DNA of 64,000 nucleotides from Fusobacterium varium (GTDB lineage: Bacteria; Fusobacteriota; Fusobacteriia; Fusobacteriales; Fusobacteriaceae). Below are positions 41,893 to 50,797 of the stretch, one piece after another. Where the stretch lies: NCBI GenBank assembly GCA_002356455.1, contig AP017968.1, positions 3,410,001-3,474,000 of the forward strand, read 5' to 3'. The position numbers and the translations under genes are program-made. The first letter of the stretch is position 1. Every line of letters starts with the position of its first letter. A model generated the notes under the pieces. It searched no databases. It saw nothing but the letters and a program-made list of their open reading frames with translations, and was not told where the DNA came from.

Positions 41893-43272
41893 ATGATAGA
41901 TAATAATATTCTGCTAAAAGAAAGTCTTGAAGCTTTTTCTAACTTTATAGTAGTAAATGCAATCGGAGAGGTAACATACATCAATAGAGTTTATGCCAGA
42001 CTTTTAGGAATAAATCAAAAAGATGCAATAGGAAAAAGAGTAGACAAGATTATTCCCAATACAAGAATGTTAAATGTTCTAAAAACTGGAGTTCCTGAAA
42101 TAGGTGCAGTAATGAATTTTTTTGATCATGAGCATAATAAAGATGTGACATTAATATGCAACAGGTATCCTGTTATATATGAAAACAAAGTTATTGGAGC
42201 TGTTGCCATGACTACTTTAAATAATATGTCAGAAGTGAAAGCTTTAGAAAAAGAAATAACAAAAATTAAAGAAGAGAATAGAAAAATCAAAAAAAAACTG
42301 GAACACTACCAGCAAACTTCAAATCCTCTATCAAAAATAATAGGAATTTCCTCTGAGATCAAAACATTAAAAAACTCAATAGAGGAATATGCAAAATCTA
42401 ACTTTCCTATACTTATAACAGGAGAAACAGGAGTAGGAAAGGAAGTTTTTGCTGATGCCATTCAATATTTAAGTAATAGAAGTTTAAATAATTATATAAA
42501 AATAAACTGTGCATCCATTCCAAAAGATTTACTGGAAGCAGAATTGTTTGGTTATGAAGAAGGTGCCTTTTCAGGAGCTAAAAAAGGTGGGAAAATAGGT
42601 AAATTTGAGTTAGCTAATAATGGAACTATTTTATTGGATGAAATAGGAGAGATGCCTCTTTCTCTTCAAGCTAAATTGCTTCGTGTTTTACAGGAAAAAG
42701 AGATAGAAAGAGTTGGAGGATTGGAAACAATAAAATTAAACATAAGAGTAATATGTTGTACTAACTGTAATTTAGAAAATATGGTAAAAGAAAAGAAATT
42801 CAGAGAAGATTTATATTATAGAATAAATGTAGTTGAGTTAAATGTTCCTCCTTTAAGACACCATACAAATGATATTCCTATTCTGTGTAAATATTTTATA
42901 AATAAATTCAATGAAGAAGAATATTTTGAAATCAAAGAAATTTCATCTCAAGTATTAGAAATTTTCAAAAACTATAGTTGGCCTGGAAATGTAAGAGAAT
43001 TAAAACACACAATAGAGAGAGCTGCTTTTTTATGCAAAGGAGATAAAATTGAATTAAAAAATTGTCAATTTTTTTTAGATAAAAAAAATAATTTTGAAAA
43101 TAACAGCATAATTAATAATTCTCTTAAAAATATAAAAGATGACAGTGAAAAAAATGCAATAATTACAGCTTTAGAAAAATCTAAAAATAATAAAACAAAA
43201 GCAGCAGCACTATTAAATATAAATAGAAGTCTATTGTATTCAAAGTTAAAAAAATTTGATATAGACTATTAA
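41893..43272 (+). CDS. Sigma-54-dependent transcriptional activator with N-terminal PAS domain
   Basis: A 459-residue protein. Residues about 10-115 form a PAS sensor (FIVVNAIGEVTYINRVYARLLGI). A coiled segment (about 118-140) leads to the AAA+ domain with Walker A GETGVGKE, the GAFSGA loop (a Thr-to-Ser variant of GAFTGA that contacts sigma-54), Walker B ILLDEIGEM and the sensor R-finger region. The C-terminal Fis-type helix-turn-helix is NKTKAAALLNINRSLLYSKLKKF. It is followed by a terminator and then a sigma-54 promoter, so it almost certainly activates the downstream hydroxy-acid operon. Confidence 0.95.
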   Translation: MIDNNILLKESLEAFSNFIVVNAIGEVTYINRVYARLLGINQKDAIGKRVDKIIPNTRMLNVLKTGVPEIGAVMNFFDHEHNKDVTLICNRYPVIYENKVIGAVAMTTLNNMSEVKALEKEITKIKEENRKIKKKLEHYQQTSNPLSKIIGISSEIKTLKNSIEEYAKSNFPILITGETGVGKEVFADAIQYLSNRSLNNYIKINCASIPKDLLEAELFGYEEGAFSGAKKGGKIGKFELANNGTILLDEIGEMPLSLQAKLLRVLQEKEIERVGGLETIKLNIRVICCTNCNLENMVKEKKFREDLYYRINVVELNVPPLRHHTNDIPILCKYFINKFNEEEYFEIKEISSQVLEIFKNYSWPGNVRELKHTIERAAFLCKGDKIELKNCQFFLDKKNNFENNSIINNSLKNIKDDSEKNAIITALEKSKNNKTKAAALLNINRSLLYSKLKKFDIDY

Positions 43273-43297
43273 CACCTGTCAATAATAACAACAAAAT

Positions 43298-43320
43298 GTC
43301 CTAGAAATAGGACTTTTTTT
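43298..43320 (+). terminator. Terminator of the sigma-54 activator gene
   Basis: Perfect 6-bp stem GTCCTA / TAGGAC with a GAAA tetraloop and seven T. Confidence 0.88.
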
Positions 43321-43363
43321 ATTTAAAAAAAATATTTTTTTCTGAAATAAAGACTTATTTTGA

Positions 43364-43380
43364 TTGGCATAAAAAATGCT
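43364..43380 (+). promoter_or_regulatory. Sigma-54 (-24/-12) promoter
   Basis: TTGGCATAAAAAATGCT matches the YTGGCAC-N5-TTGCW consensus at the key GG (43366-43367) and GC (43378-43379), which are 10 bases apart as required. It lies 107 bases upstream of the dehydrogenase gene and directly after a sigma-54 activator gene. Start expected near 43391. Confidence 0.8.
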
Positions 43381-43486
43381 TAATAATAAATCAGCCTATA
43401 TTCATCTATCATATACCTAAAATACAAATACCTATATCATAAACAAATCATAGTATAATATTGGTAAAAACAAATGGAGGGATATT

Positions 43487-44428
43487 ATGATTAAAAATAT
43501 AAGTGTAATTGGGGCTGGAACAATGGGACATGGAATAGCAGAAGTATTTGCTATGTATAACTATAAAGTGAGTATATATGATAGAAATAGAAAAAATCAT
43601 GAAAATGTGATAGCAGAAATTAAAAATGAATTAGAATTTATGGCTGAAGAAAACTACATTGAAAAAGAAATAGTTGAAGCAGCTCTTTCTAATATAAAAA
43701 TTTTTTCTAACCTTGAAGAAGCTGTAAAAAATGCTGACTATATTATAGAATCTATTCCTGAAATCTTGGAATTAAAACAAGAATTGTTTAATGAATTAGA
43801 CAAAATTTGTCCTAAGCATACAATTCTCTCCAGTAATACATCAAGTTTATCTCTATCAAAACTCATAGAAAATATTTCTGTTGAAAGAAAAAAACGTATA
43901 ATGATATGTCATTGGTATAATCCAGCTCATCTTATTCCTATAATAGAGCTTTCATATTTTGGAAATATGCCAGAAGAAATATTTTCAGAAGTTTATAATC
44001 TATATCTCAGCATTGAAAAACAACCAATAAACGTAAAAAAAGACATTTCAGGTATGATAGCCAATAGAATGCTTCATGCTTTGGCAAGGGAAGCATTTCA
44101 TCTTATTGAAATAGATGCTGTTTCACCAGAAGATATTGAGAAAGCTTTAAAATATGGTCCAGGGTTTAGAAGTGCCACAACAGGAATTTTAGAATCAGCT
44201 GATTTAGGAGGTTTAGATATCTGGTGTACAGTAGAAGATAATCTCTTTAGAGAACTTAATAACTCTAAAAAAGCTAGTGATTTATTAAAACAGAAAGTTA
44301 ATAATGGAAAATTAGGACTAAAAACAGAAGAGGGGTTTTTTAAATATTCAAAAGAAATAAAAGAAAAAATAAAAAAAGATTTTTTTAGACGATTGATAAT
44401 TCAGCTTAAAGCAAGCAAAAATTATTAA
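43487..44428 (+). CDS. 3-hydroxyacyl-CoA-dehydrogenase-family enzyme, probably a free 3-hydroxy-acid dehydrogenase
   Basis: A 313-residue NAD-dependent enzyme with Rossmann motif ISVIGAGTMGHGIAEVFA. The active-site segment reads CHWYNPAHLIPIIEL rather than the HFFNPVPVMKLVE of acyl-CoA enzymes; the NPxHLIP pattern is that of L-carnitine and L-gulonate dehydrogenases, which act on free 3-hydroxy acids. SSNTSSLSLSKL and MIANRMLHALAREAFHLIE complete the family signature. ATG follows GGAGGG. First gene of the sigma-54 operon; its keto product would feed the next enzyme. Confidence 0.82.
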   Translation: MIKNISVIGAGTMGHGIAEVFAMYNYKVSIYDRNRKNHENVIAEIKNELEFMAEENYIEKEIVEAALSNIKIFSNLEEAVKNADYIIESIPEILELKQELFNELDKICPKHTILSSNTSSLSLSKLIENISVERKKRIMICHWYNPAHLIPIIELSYFGNMPEEIFSEVYNLYLSIEKQPINVKKDISGMIANRMLHALAREAFHLIEIDAVSPEDIEKALKYGPGFRSATTGILESADLGGLDIWCTVEDNLFRELNNSKKASDLLKQKVNNGKLGLKTEEGFFKYSKEIKEKIKKDFFRRLIIQLKASKNY

Positions 44429-44446
44429 ATTAAAGGGGGAGTGAAT

Positions 44447-45349
44447 ATGAATAAAACAATTATCACAGCAGCAATAACTGGAGCAGTACATATTCCTAGT
44501 ATGTCTGAATATCTTCCTGTTACACCACAGCAAATAGCAGATGATGCAGTAGCTGCTTATGAGGCTGGTGCAGCAGTAGTACATATCCATGCCAGAAAAG
44601 AAGAAAATGGAGAGCCTACAGGAGATTCTGAAATAATGAAGAATATTGTAGAGGAAATAAGAAAAAAATGCAATGTTGTAATAGGAATAACTACTGGTGG
44701 AGCCATTGGAATGTCTTCTGAAGAGAGGCTTGCAGCTGTTCCCTCATGTAAAGCAGAGCTCGCTTCATGTAATGCTGGATCTGTAAATTTCTGTTTTTCT
44801 CCCATTGCAGATAAAATAAAAAATCCAAAATATGATTGGGAAATTCCTTTTGTTAAAAACACATACAACCTTCCATTTGTAAATACTTTTCAGGGAATAG
44901 AAGACTATATAAAAGTTATGAGTGAAAATGGTACAAAACCTGAATTTGAAGTCTATGAAGTAGGAATGATTAATAATATTGCTTATTTCATGAAAAAAGG
45001 ATTGCTCAAAGGTCCTGTCTATCTTCAATTTGTTTTAGGAATAATGGGAGGCCTTCCTGCTACAATTGATAATCTTTTATTCTTATATAATACAGCAAGA
45101 AAGCAATTAGGAGATAATTTTGTCTGGTCATGTGCAGCAGCTGGAAAAGATCAATTTGATATAGTGACTACAGCTGTTATTCTTGGTGGAAATGCAAGAG
45201 TAGGATTAGAAGATAATTTATACATAGAAAAAGGAAGGTTAGCAAAATCAAACGCAGAAGGTGTTGTAAAAATAAAAGAAATAATTAAATTATTAGGAAA
45301 AGATATCGCAACATCGGAAGAAGCAAGAGAAATACTTTTCGGAAAATAA
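44447..45349 (+). CDS. Beta-keto acid cleavage enzyme (BKACE, DUF849 family)
   Basis: A 300-residue zinc enzyme. Start ATG 44447 follows GGGGGAG; an in-frame GTG lies two codons earlier. Zn-ligand motif is VVHIHARKEENGEPTGD, with TTGGAIGMSSEERL, QFVLGIMGGLPA and GGNARVGLEDNLYIEKGRLAKSNAE, all conserved in BKACE proteins. The family condenses a beta-keto acid with acetyl-CoA to give acetoacetate and a new acyl-CoA; the best-known member cleaves 3-keto-5-aminohexanoate in lysine fermentation. No other lysine-fermentation gene is nearby, so the substrate is probably the product of the preceding dehydrogenase. Confidence 0.9.
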   Translation: MNKTIITAAITGAVHIPSMSEYLPVTPQQIADDAVAAYEAGAAVVHIHARKEENGEPTGDSEIMKNIVEEIRKKCNVVIGITTGGAIGMSSEERLAAVPSCKAELASCNAGSVNFCFSPIADKIKNPKYDWEIPFVKNTYNLPFVNTFQGIEDYIKVMSENGTKPEFEVYEVGMINNIAYFMKKGLLKGPVYLQFVLGIMGGLPATIDNLLFLYNTARKQLGDNFVWSCAAAGKDQFDIVTTAVILGGNARVGLEDNLYIEKGRLAKSNAEGVVKIKEIIKLLGKDIATSEEAREILFGK

Positions 45350-45395
45350 ATAAATTTTATATTTAACAAAATAAAAAATATTTTGGAGGTAAGAT

Positions 45396-46751
45396 ATGAT
45401 TAAAAAATTAACAAATTTCTGTACTGCTATGGTACAGGCATTTTTACCTGATCCTTTTATTTTTGCATTGATATTATCTGCAATAGTATTCATATTGGGA
45501 GTATTTACAAATGGGGAAACACCATATCAAATGGTACTGCATTGGGGAAATGGATTCTGGGGGTTTTTAGGTTTCTCTATGCAGATGGTCCTTGTAATAA
45601 TATTTGGAAATTGTTTGGCTACTGCTCCTATATTTCATAAATTAGTAAAAAGATTAGCTTTGATTCCAAAAACTCCAAAACAGGCAGTAGCCTTTGTTAC
45701 TTTTGCAGCAGCAATAGCTACATTAATCCAGTGGGGATTTGGATTAGTAATAGGAGCTATCTTAGCTAAAGAAGTAGCAAAAACAGTAAAAAAAGTGGAC
45801 TATCCTCTTTTAATTGCTTCAGCATATTCTACTTTTATGTTGTCTGTTTTGACTAGTTCAATTACACTGAAAGCAGCCAGTAATGTAGATGAACTTGTTA
45901 AAATAACTGGAGGAACAGTTAAAAATCTTATTCCTTTAGGTGCTACAAGTTATCATATTACTACTTTAATAGCACTTTTAATAATGTTGATAACTCTTCC
46001 ATTGTTAAATGCAGCTATGCATCCAAATGAAGAAAATACAAAAAGTATTGATGTAAATTTATTAAAAGAAGAAACAGTAGTTATGGAAAGACCTGAAAAA
46101 CCTACTGTAGCCCAACGTCTTGAATATAGCAAAATCATCCCTGTATTGATATTTATAGCTGGAATGACTTTTGTAATAAATCATTTCTTTATTCTTGGTA
46201 AAAGTCTTAATATTGATATAATGAACTTTATTCTTTTAATATTTGGAATCTTACTCCATAAAACACCTATTAATTATATTCAGGCAGTTGGAAATGCTGC
46301 AAGAAATTCAGCTGGAATCATCTTACAATTCCCTTTCTATGCAGGAATCATGGGTATGATGACAGGATTAAATCAATCCGGGGTATCAATAGCAGGGCTT
46401 ATTTCAGAAAAAATGGTGGCATTATCTACTGTTAATACATTTCCAATGCTATCTTTTGGAAGTGCGGCAATAGTTAATATGTTTGTTCCATCAGCAGGAG
46501 GACAGTGGGCAGTACAAGCTCCAGTATTATTTCCAGCAGGACATGCTTTAGGTGTTGATCCTGCCTTGACTACTATGTCTTTGTGCTGGGGAGATACATG
46601 GACAAATATGATTCAGCCATTCTGGGCTCTTCCTGGTTTAGGTATAGCAAAGCTTGGTGTTAGAGATATTATGGGATATTGTGTCATGGTATTCTTATGG
46701 ACAGGTATTATTATCTTTATAGCTATGCTGGCATGGACATATCTATTTTAA
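45396..46751 (+). CDS. Short-chain fatty acid transporter (AtoE family)
   Basis: A 451-residue membrane protein with about eleven helices. The AtoE signature is present: FTNGETPYQMVLHWGNGFWGFLGFSMQMVLVIIFG near residues 43-77 and VNMFVPSAGGQWAVQAPVLFPAG near 360-382. Start ATG follows TTGGAGG. Third gene of the sigma-54 operon, probably carrying a short hydroxy or keto acid in, or the acetoacetate or short-chain acid product out. Confidence 0.92.
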   Translation: MIKKLTNFCTAMVQAFLPDPFIFALILSAIVFILGVFTNGETPYQMVLHWGNGFWGFLGFSMQMVLVIIFGNCLATAPIFHKLVKRLALIPKTPKQAVAFVTFAAAIATLIQWGFGLVIGAILAKEVAKTVKKVDYPLLIASAYSTFMLSVLTSSITLKAASNVDELVKITGGTVKNLIPLGATSYHITTLIALLIMLITLPLLNAAMHPNEENTKSIDVNLLKEETVVMERPEKPTVAQRLEYSKIIPVLIFIAGMTFVINHFFILGKSLNIDIMNFILLIFGILLHKTPINYIQAVGNAARNSAGIILQFPFYAGIMGMMTGLNQSGVSIAGLISEKMVALSTVNTFPMLSFGSAAIVNMFVPSAGGQWAVQAPVLFPAGHALGVDPALTTMSLCWGDTWTNMIQPFWALPGLGIAKLGVRDIMGYCVMVFLWTGIIIFIAMLAWTYLF

Positions 46752-46766
46752 AATAAACATAATAAC

Positions 46767-46802
46767 AAAAAAGTGCTGTATTTTAAACTGCAGCACTTTT
46801 TT
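46767..46802. terminator. Bidirectional terminator between atoE-like and LysR genes
   Basis: Perfect 12-bp stem AAAAAAGTGCTG / CAGCACTTTTTT (46767-46778 and 46791-46802), placed between convergent genes. Confidence 0.9.
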
Positions 46803-46841
46803 CATATTATTTTTTTTATCTTTAACCAATATTTTATCTTT

Positions 46842-47723
46842 TTACTCAGATATTAATTTTAAAAATTCATTTGCAGCAGGAGTCAAAAATTTATTTTTTA
46901 TATAAACATATTGTATTTCTCTTTGGATATTTATTTCATCAAACTCAAGAGCTGTCACTAATCCACTTTCCAGTTCTCTTTTTACAGAATTTACTGAAAG
47001 AATTGAAATTCCAATATTATTAATAACAGATTCCTTAATAGCTTCCTGATGACTGATAAAAAGTTTATTGTTAAAATCAAAATTATATTTTTTAAATATC
47101 TTATCTAAAAATTTAGACTGAGATGAAGTTGGTTCTTTTGTTATATACAGATCATCTGAAACATCAAATAAAGAGCAGGATTTCTGTCCAAATAATCTAT
47201 GCTTGTTTCCTACTATCAGTTTCAGCTTATCATCAATATACTTATTAATAACATAATAATCATCTTCTTCTACAATATAATCTGAAAGAAAAATAAATTC
47301 CAGCTGATTTTTATGAAGCATATTTAATATATTTTTAGAAGAATTAATTACCATATTTATCTCTATCTTTGGGTATTTATTATGAAACTTTGAAATAAAT
47401 TCTGGCATCAGATACACTCCAATAAAGTTTGTTGTTCCAAAATTTAAAGTTCCATGTTCTAGATTTTCAATCTGTTTTATATATTCTCTGGCATTATAAT
47501 AAGAGGCCAGCATCTCTTCTGCATATTTTTTAAAATATTCTCCTTGAACTGTAAGAAATATTTTTTTCCCAATACGATTAAAAAGAGGTACATTAAGCTC
47601 ATCTTCCAGAGCCTGAATTCTTTTGCTTAGAGCTGGCTGTGAAATATAAAGTACCTCTGATGCCTTTGCAAAGTGCTTTATTTCTGCTAAAGTTACAAAC
47701 GATTCTATTTTATCTATATCCAT
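46842..47723 (-). CDS. LysR-family transcriptional regulator
   Basis: A 293-residue regulator. Start ATG 47723 follows GGGAGGAG; the frame extends ten codons further without a ribosome site. The N-terminal winged helix (FVTLAEIKHFAKASEVLYISQPALSKRIQALEDEL) and a full effector domain are present. Divergent from the DASS carrier gene, with a LysR-type inverted repeat between them; it should regulate that carrier and the phosphomutase-like gene. Confidence 0.92.
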   Translation of the reverse strand: MDIDKIESFVTLAEIKHFAKASEVLYISQPALSKRIQALEDELNVPLFNRIGKKIFLTVQGEYFKKYAEEMLASYYNAREYIKQIENLEHGTLNFGTTNFIGVYLMPEFISKFHNKYPKIEINMVINSSKNILNMLHKNQLEFIFLSDYIVEEDDYYVINKYIDDKLKLIVGNKHRLFGQKSCSLFDVSDDLYITKEPTSSQSKFLDKIFKKYNFDFNNKLFISHQEAIKESVINNIGISILSVNSVKRELESGLVTALEFDEINIQREIQYVYIKNKFLTPAANEFLKLISE

Positions 47724-47744
47724 ATAAATCTCCTCCCATACAAA

Positions 47745-47763
47745 TGATAACAAAAAGTTATCA
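47745..47763. promoter_or_regulatory. LysR-type operator between LysR and DASS genes
   Basis: Perfect inverted repeat TGATAAC / GTTATCA with a 5-base spacer, containing T-N11-A, 22 bases from the LysR start. A second, looser repeat (TTACTA ... TAGTAA, 47843-47866) lies downstream of the carrier promoter. Confidence 0.65.
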
Positions 47764-47782
47764 AAATGTAAAGATAATTCGA

Positions 47783-47811
47783 TTGTATTAATAAACTAAA
47801 ATGTTTATAAT
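47783..47811 (+). promoter_or_regulatory. Sigma-70 promoter of the DASS-ApgM operon
   Basis: TTGTAT (47783-47788), 17-base spacer, TATAAT (47806-47811), just downstream of the LysR-type repeat. Confidence 0.65.
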
Positions 47812-47895
47812 AGATTCAACAGTAACTCATTAAATACAAAAATTACTAAAATCGATTTATTAGTAAGTGTTCAAACAAAGGGAGGAAGAATTAAA

Positions 47896-49335
47896 ATGTC
47901 AGTCACTCAAAAGAAAAATCTAGTACCCATACTCAGTACCATAGGGGCAGTTATTGTATTCTTTGTAATACTATTAATGCCTCTGCCTCAAGGAATGTCA
48001 GCAGCAGCTCAGAAAAGTTTAGCTCTGTTTACATTTGCATTAATAATGTGGATTGCTAAGCCAATTCCTATTTATCAAACTTCAATTATTATTATTCTGT
48101 TGCTTCCATTAATAGGAGCTGTAAAAAAGCAAAGTCAAGCCTTCGAAACTTTAGGTTACAGTATTATCTGGCTTATGGTAGCTGCATTTGTACTAACTTC
48201 AGCAATGAGTGCTTCAAATCTTGGAAAAAGAATTGCACTTATTCTAACAACTAAGTTCTCAAAAACTCCTACTCAAACTTTAATAGTTTTTGTATTCATC
48301 AACTATATATTAGCATTCTTTGTCCCATCTACAACTGCAAGAGCTTCATTGATTGCTCCAATCATCTTAGTTATACTTGAAGTGTACAAAGCTGTTCCAG
48401 GAAAAAGTAATTTTGGAAAACTGATAATGCTTCAAGGAGTCCAAAATAATGCCTTTGCTACATCAGTAGTAATGACTGCAACTTCAGCACAGGTATTAGC
48501 TCTTGGATTTATAAATGAACAAACTGGAGCAAGTGTTGGATATATGACTTGGTTATTAGGTTCTCTGCCTCAGGCACTTCTTACTACTGTAATTGCCTTT
48601 ATTGTAGGACTTAAATTATATAGTCATAAAAATGAACTTGGAGATGTAATGAGCAATGCCACAATTTCATTAAAAAAACAACTTACTGATCTTGGACCTA
48701 TGTCACTTAATGAAAAGAAAGCATTATTTATCTTCATGTTAACATTAACTTTATGGGCAACAGGAGATTACCAGCAAGCATGGTTTGGGTTTAAAATCAG
48801 TACTGAACAAACTGCTGTTTTAAGTATGCTTCTTTGTCTGCTTCCTGGAATTGGGGTTATCACTTGGAAGCAAGCAAGTATCAAATGGGACTTGATGGTA
48901 TTCTCAGCTGGAGCCTATGCTGTAGGAAATGCTGTAGACAATACTGGTGGAGCTGCATGGGCCATTGATAAATTAATAAATATTATCGGATTGGATAAAA
49001 TGTCTCATTCTCTAGTAGCAATCACTTTAATTTTCATAACTGTATTCAGTCACCTTATCTTTACAAGTAAAACAGTAAGAACAACAATTTTAATTCCAGC
49101 CGTCATTGCATTATCAAAACAACTAGGAATAGATCCTGTATCATTAGCTCTTGTTTGTTCTTTCGGAATAGCATATACAATTACACTGCCACCACATTCA
49201 AAAGTTAATACTCTATACTTTGGTACTGGTTATTTTGATGTTAAAGATGAACTTGTTTATGGATTGATTTCTTGTTTCATAGGATCATGTTCATTGTCAT
49301 TGATTTACTTCACTTGGATAAAATTTGTTATATAA
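47896..49335 (+). CDS. DASS-family anion:sodium symporter
   Basis: A 479-residue membrane protein of the divalent anion:Na+ symporter family (CitT/SdcS/TtdT type), with about eleven helices. Typical segments include KSLALFTFALIMWIAKPIPIYQTSIIIILLLPLIG and FVPSTTARASLIAPIILV (the SNT-like anion site, here STT), and GIAYTITLPPHSKVNTLYFGTGYFDVKDEL. ATG follows GGGAGGA. Followed after 14 bases by a phosphomutase-like gene. Substrate is probably a di- or tricarboxylate or a phosphorylated or phosphonate acid (inference from the neighbour). Confidence 0.92.
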   Translation: MSVTQKKNLVPILSTIGAVIVFFVILLMPLPQGMSAAAQKSLALFTFALIMWIAKPIPIYQTSIIIILLLPLIGAVKKQSQAFETLGYSIIWLMVAAFVLTSAMSASNLGKRIALILTTKFSKTPTQTLIVFVFINYILAFFVPSTTARASLIAPIILVILEVYKAVPGKSNFGKLIMLQGVQNNAFATSVVMTATSAQVLALGFINEQTGASVGYMTWLLGSLPQALLTTVIAFIVGLKLYSHKNELGDVMSNATISLKKQLTDLGPMSLNEKKALFIFMLTLTLWATGDYQQAWFGFKISTEQTAVLSMLLCLLPGIGVITWKQASIKWDLMVFSAGAYAVGNAVDNTGGAAWAIDKLINIIGLDKMSHSLVAITLIFITVFSHLIFTSKTVRTTILIPAVIALSKQLGIDPVSLALVCSFGIAYTITLPPHSKVNTLYFGTGYFDVKDELVYGLISCFIGSCSLSLIYFTWIKFVI

Positions 49336-49349
49336 GGAGATAAATAATT

Positions 49350-50591
49350 ATGGAAAGAAAAGTACTTTTAGCTATTGCAGACGGATTAGGAGACAGACCT
49401 TGTGAGGTACTTGGAAATAAGACTCCTTTAGAATATGCTGAAACAGAAACTTTAAATATGCTTGCAAAAAATGGAGCAACAGGAATTATGGATTTATATA
49501 AAGCGGGTGTACCAGTAGGTACAGACCTTGGGCATATGATTCTATTTGGTTATGAAATTGAAGATTATCCTGGAAGAGGACCTATTGAAGCTTTTGGAAA
49601 AGGAATGGAATTAATAGAGGGGGATGTTGCCTTTAGATGCAACTTTGCTACTGTTGATGATGATATGCATATAGTTGACCGTAGAGCTGGAAGAATCAGA
49701 GAGGGAACAAAAGAACTTGCAGATACTTTAAATGGAATGGTAATTGATGGAATTACTGTACTTTTTAAAGAAGCTACTGAGCACAGAGCAGTCATGGTTC
49801 TTAGAGGAGAAAATTTATCTTCTGCTATCTCTGATACAGACCCCAAGAAAGAAGGGTTTAGAATAAAAACTTCCACAGCAAAAGATGACAGCAAGGAAGC
49901 TGCTTTCACTGCTAATCTATTGAATAAGGTTATCATTAAAGCTCATGAGCTTTTAAAAAATCATCCTCTAAATATAAAAAGAATTGAAGAGGGCAGATTC
50001 CCTGCCAATTGTATTGTTACAAGAGGAGCAGGAAAAATGCCTAAAATAGAAAAAATAACAGAAAAATTAAAATTCAAGGCCTGCTGTGTTGCTGCTGAAG
50101 ATACAGTTTTAGGTGCTGCAAGATTAGCTGGTTTTGAAACTGTAACTGACAGCAGTTTTACAGGAAATATTGATACAGATATTGAAAAAAAAGCTAAATC
50201 AGCAGTAGAAGCTTTAAAAAATAATGATCTTGTTGTTCTTCATTACAAAGCTACAGATTTAATGGGACATGATAATAATCCTCAAGGAAAGGTTGAAGCT
50301 ATAGAAAAGTATGATACAATGCTTAAAATTGTTCTTGATCTTATTAAAGAAGAAAAATTAGATGATGTAATTATTGCCCTTGCTGCTGACCATTCAACAC
50401 CTTGTGAAAGAAAGGAACATAGTGGCGATCCTGTCCCTATTGTAATAAGTGGAACAAGTATCAGAAAAGATTATGTAGATAAATATGATGAAATTTCTTG
50501 CAGCCAAGGTGGGTTAAATAGAATTAAAGGTTCTGATTTTATAAGTATTCTGCTTGATTATTTAGAATTAACAGTTAAACAGGGAAATTAA
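49350..50591 (+). CDS. ApgM-like phosphoglycerate-mutase-family protein with Thr nucleophile
   Basis: A 413-residue member of the alkaline phosphatase superfamily, closest in form to archaeal-type cofactor-independent phosphoglycerate mutase (COG3635). LLAIADGLGDRPC holds the first metal Asp (D11); LKNNDLVVLHYKATDLMGHDN and ALAADHSTPC hold later ligands. The nucleophile motif, PGSDTAHL in the archaeal enzymes, is PVGTDLGHM here, with Thr58 in place of Ser. Thr is the nucleophile in some other superfamily branches (phosphopentomutase, phosphonoacetate hydrolase). With a DASS carrier it may act on an imported phosphoester or phosphonate instead of serving glycolysis. Confidence 0.8.
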   Translation: MERKVLLAIADGLGDRPCEVLGNKTPLEYAETETLNMLAKNGATGIMDLYKAGVPVGTDLGHMILFGYEIEDYPGRGPIEAFGKGMELIEGDVAFRCNFATVDDDMHIVDRRAGRIREGTKELADTLNGMVIDGITVLFKEATEHRAVMVLRGENLSSAISDTDPKKEGFRIKTSTAKDDSKEAAFTANLLNKVIIKAHELLKNHPLNIKRIEEGRFPANCIVTRGAGKMPKIEKITEKLKFKACCVAAEDTVLGAARLAGFETVTDSSFTGNIDTDIEKKAKSAVEALKNNDLVVLHYKATDLMGHDNNPQGKVEAIEKYDTMLKIVLDLIKEEKLDDVIIALAADHSTPCERKEHSGDPVPIVISGTSIRKDYVDKYDEISCSQGGLNRIKGSDFISILLDYLELTVKQGN

Positions 50592-50687
50592 TTATTTATT
50601 CTATCTTCTATATTTTTATGTAAGTATAATACAATATTTACAATTATATATTTTACTTGATAAAATATTACTGTCATACGTTTTATG

Positions 50688-50750
50688 AACTCCTTTGATG
50701 TAATTAATTAGGTTTGCCATCCAATTAATCAATCAAAGGAGTTTTATTTA
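50688..50750 (+). terminator. Terminator of the DASS-ApgM operon
   Basis: Long hairpin: AACTCCTTTGAT and AATTAATT arms (50688-50712) pair with 50720-50742, followed by TTTTATTT; about 95 bases after the stop codon. Confidence 0.8.
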
Positions 50751-50797
50751 CACACTAAAAAGGATATCCTTTGAAAGAATACCCTTTTATATAAAAT

